A stretch of 64,000 nt of DNA from Megalonaias nervosa (Eukaryota; Mollusca; Bivalvia; Unionida; Unionidae), in contig JAECUM010093680.1 of the NCBI GenBank assembly GCA_016617855.1, positions 1-64,000 on the forward strand. Reading direction: 5' to 3'. Position 1 is the stretch's first letter. Every line of letters begins with the position of its first letter. Made by a program: the position numbers and the translations under genes. Of the stretch, positions 63,831 to 64,000 are shown piece by piece. The notes under the pieces are model-generated. The model made no database searches. It had not been told where the DNA came from and saw nothing but the letters and a program-made list of their open reading frames with translations.

Positions 63831-64000
63831 GGACCGCTGCGGTGGCCTAGTGGTTACAGCGTCCGCCTCGGATGCAGGAGGTTGCGGGTTCGTACCCCGG
63901 CCGAGTATTGCCAAAGGGTTATAAAAATGGTACTAGTAACGGTCTGGTTTGGTGCACAGCATTAAGAGGTTAGTGCTAGGACTGGTCGGTCGGGTGTCAG
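63831..64000 (+). mobile_element. tRNA-derived SINE, cut by the window end
   Basis: The start 'ggaccgctgcggtggcctag' and the B-box 'ggttcgtaccccggccg' closely match the SINE at 57324. The body 'gtattgccaaagg' to 'ggtcgggtgtcag' runs off the edge. Better preserved in the promoter boxes than the first copy. Confidence 0.85.

Overview
The window looks like AT-rich, intron-scale animal genomic DNA, most likely from a bivalve or related mollusc. The best taxonomic clue is a tRNA-derived SINE (57324-57594, with a second copy running off the right edge) whose head and 'gttaaa..acgttaaa' tail resemble the V-type SINEs common in bivalves. The retroelement families fit this but do not prove it. I see no convincing host protein-coding gene, tRNA or rRNA. 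What can be recognised is mobile DNA, minisatellites and large diverged duplications.

Left part (1-20 kb). After about 4.7 kb of unassigned DNA with one degenerate minisatellite, a compound block appears twice. It consists of a LINE endonuclease fragment, an unidentified GC-richer repeat (called X here), a LINE reverse-transcriptase fragment and a non-coding tail (4755-9880 and 11735-19375). The second copy of X is split by a 2.7-kb hAT-like non-autonomous transposon (13604-16290), and the first copy preserves the empty site. A solo Gypsy-type LTR with a 4-bp duplication (10545-11500) sits in a minisatellite.

Middle (18-37.5 kb). A tandem segmental duplication is present. Segments A', B and C occur in the same order at about 18.1-31.4 kb and 31.5-37.5 kb. 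The first copy is longer, partly because of a full-length 3.3-kb RTE-like LINE (24645-27960, minus strand, perfect 13-bp target-site duplication, three stops and one frameshift). A 95-bp (AT)n tract is present only in the second copy.

Right part (38-57 kb). Two Ty3/Gypsy elements lie on the minus strand. Both run gag - protease - integrase, with no reverse transcriptase between protease and integrase. The better copy (LTRs at 46770-47685 and 55833-56515, TSD ATTC) has RT and RNase H after integrase, which is the Gmr1-like order.

The centrepiece is a 3.4-kb DNA transposon (48446-51857) inserted in the RT frame of that Gypsy, with TATA at both junctions and terminal inverted repeats containing TTTCACGGTT. 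It carries two convergent genes. One is a decayed THAP/DDE_4 transposase on the plus strand. The other, on the minus strand, is an open two-exon gene for a SAP-like/SWIM-zinc-finger protein, with a GT-AG intron that splits the SWIM motif. This matches the two-gene plan of ISL2EU-type elements, but no YqaJ-type nuclease segment is visible. Beyond 57.6 kb only an (AAT)n tract and the terminal SINE are recognisable.
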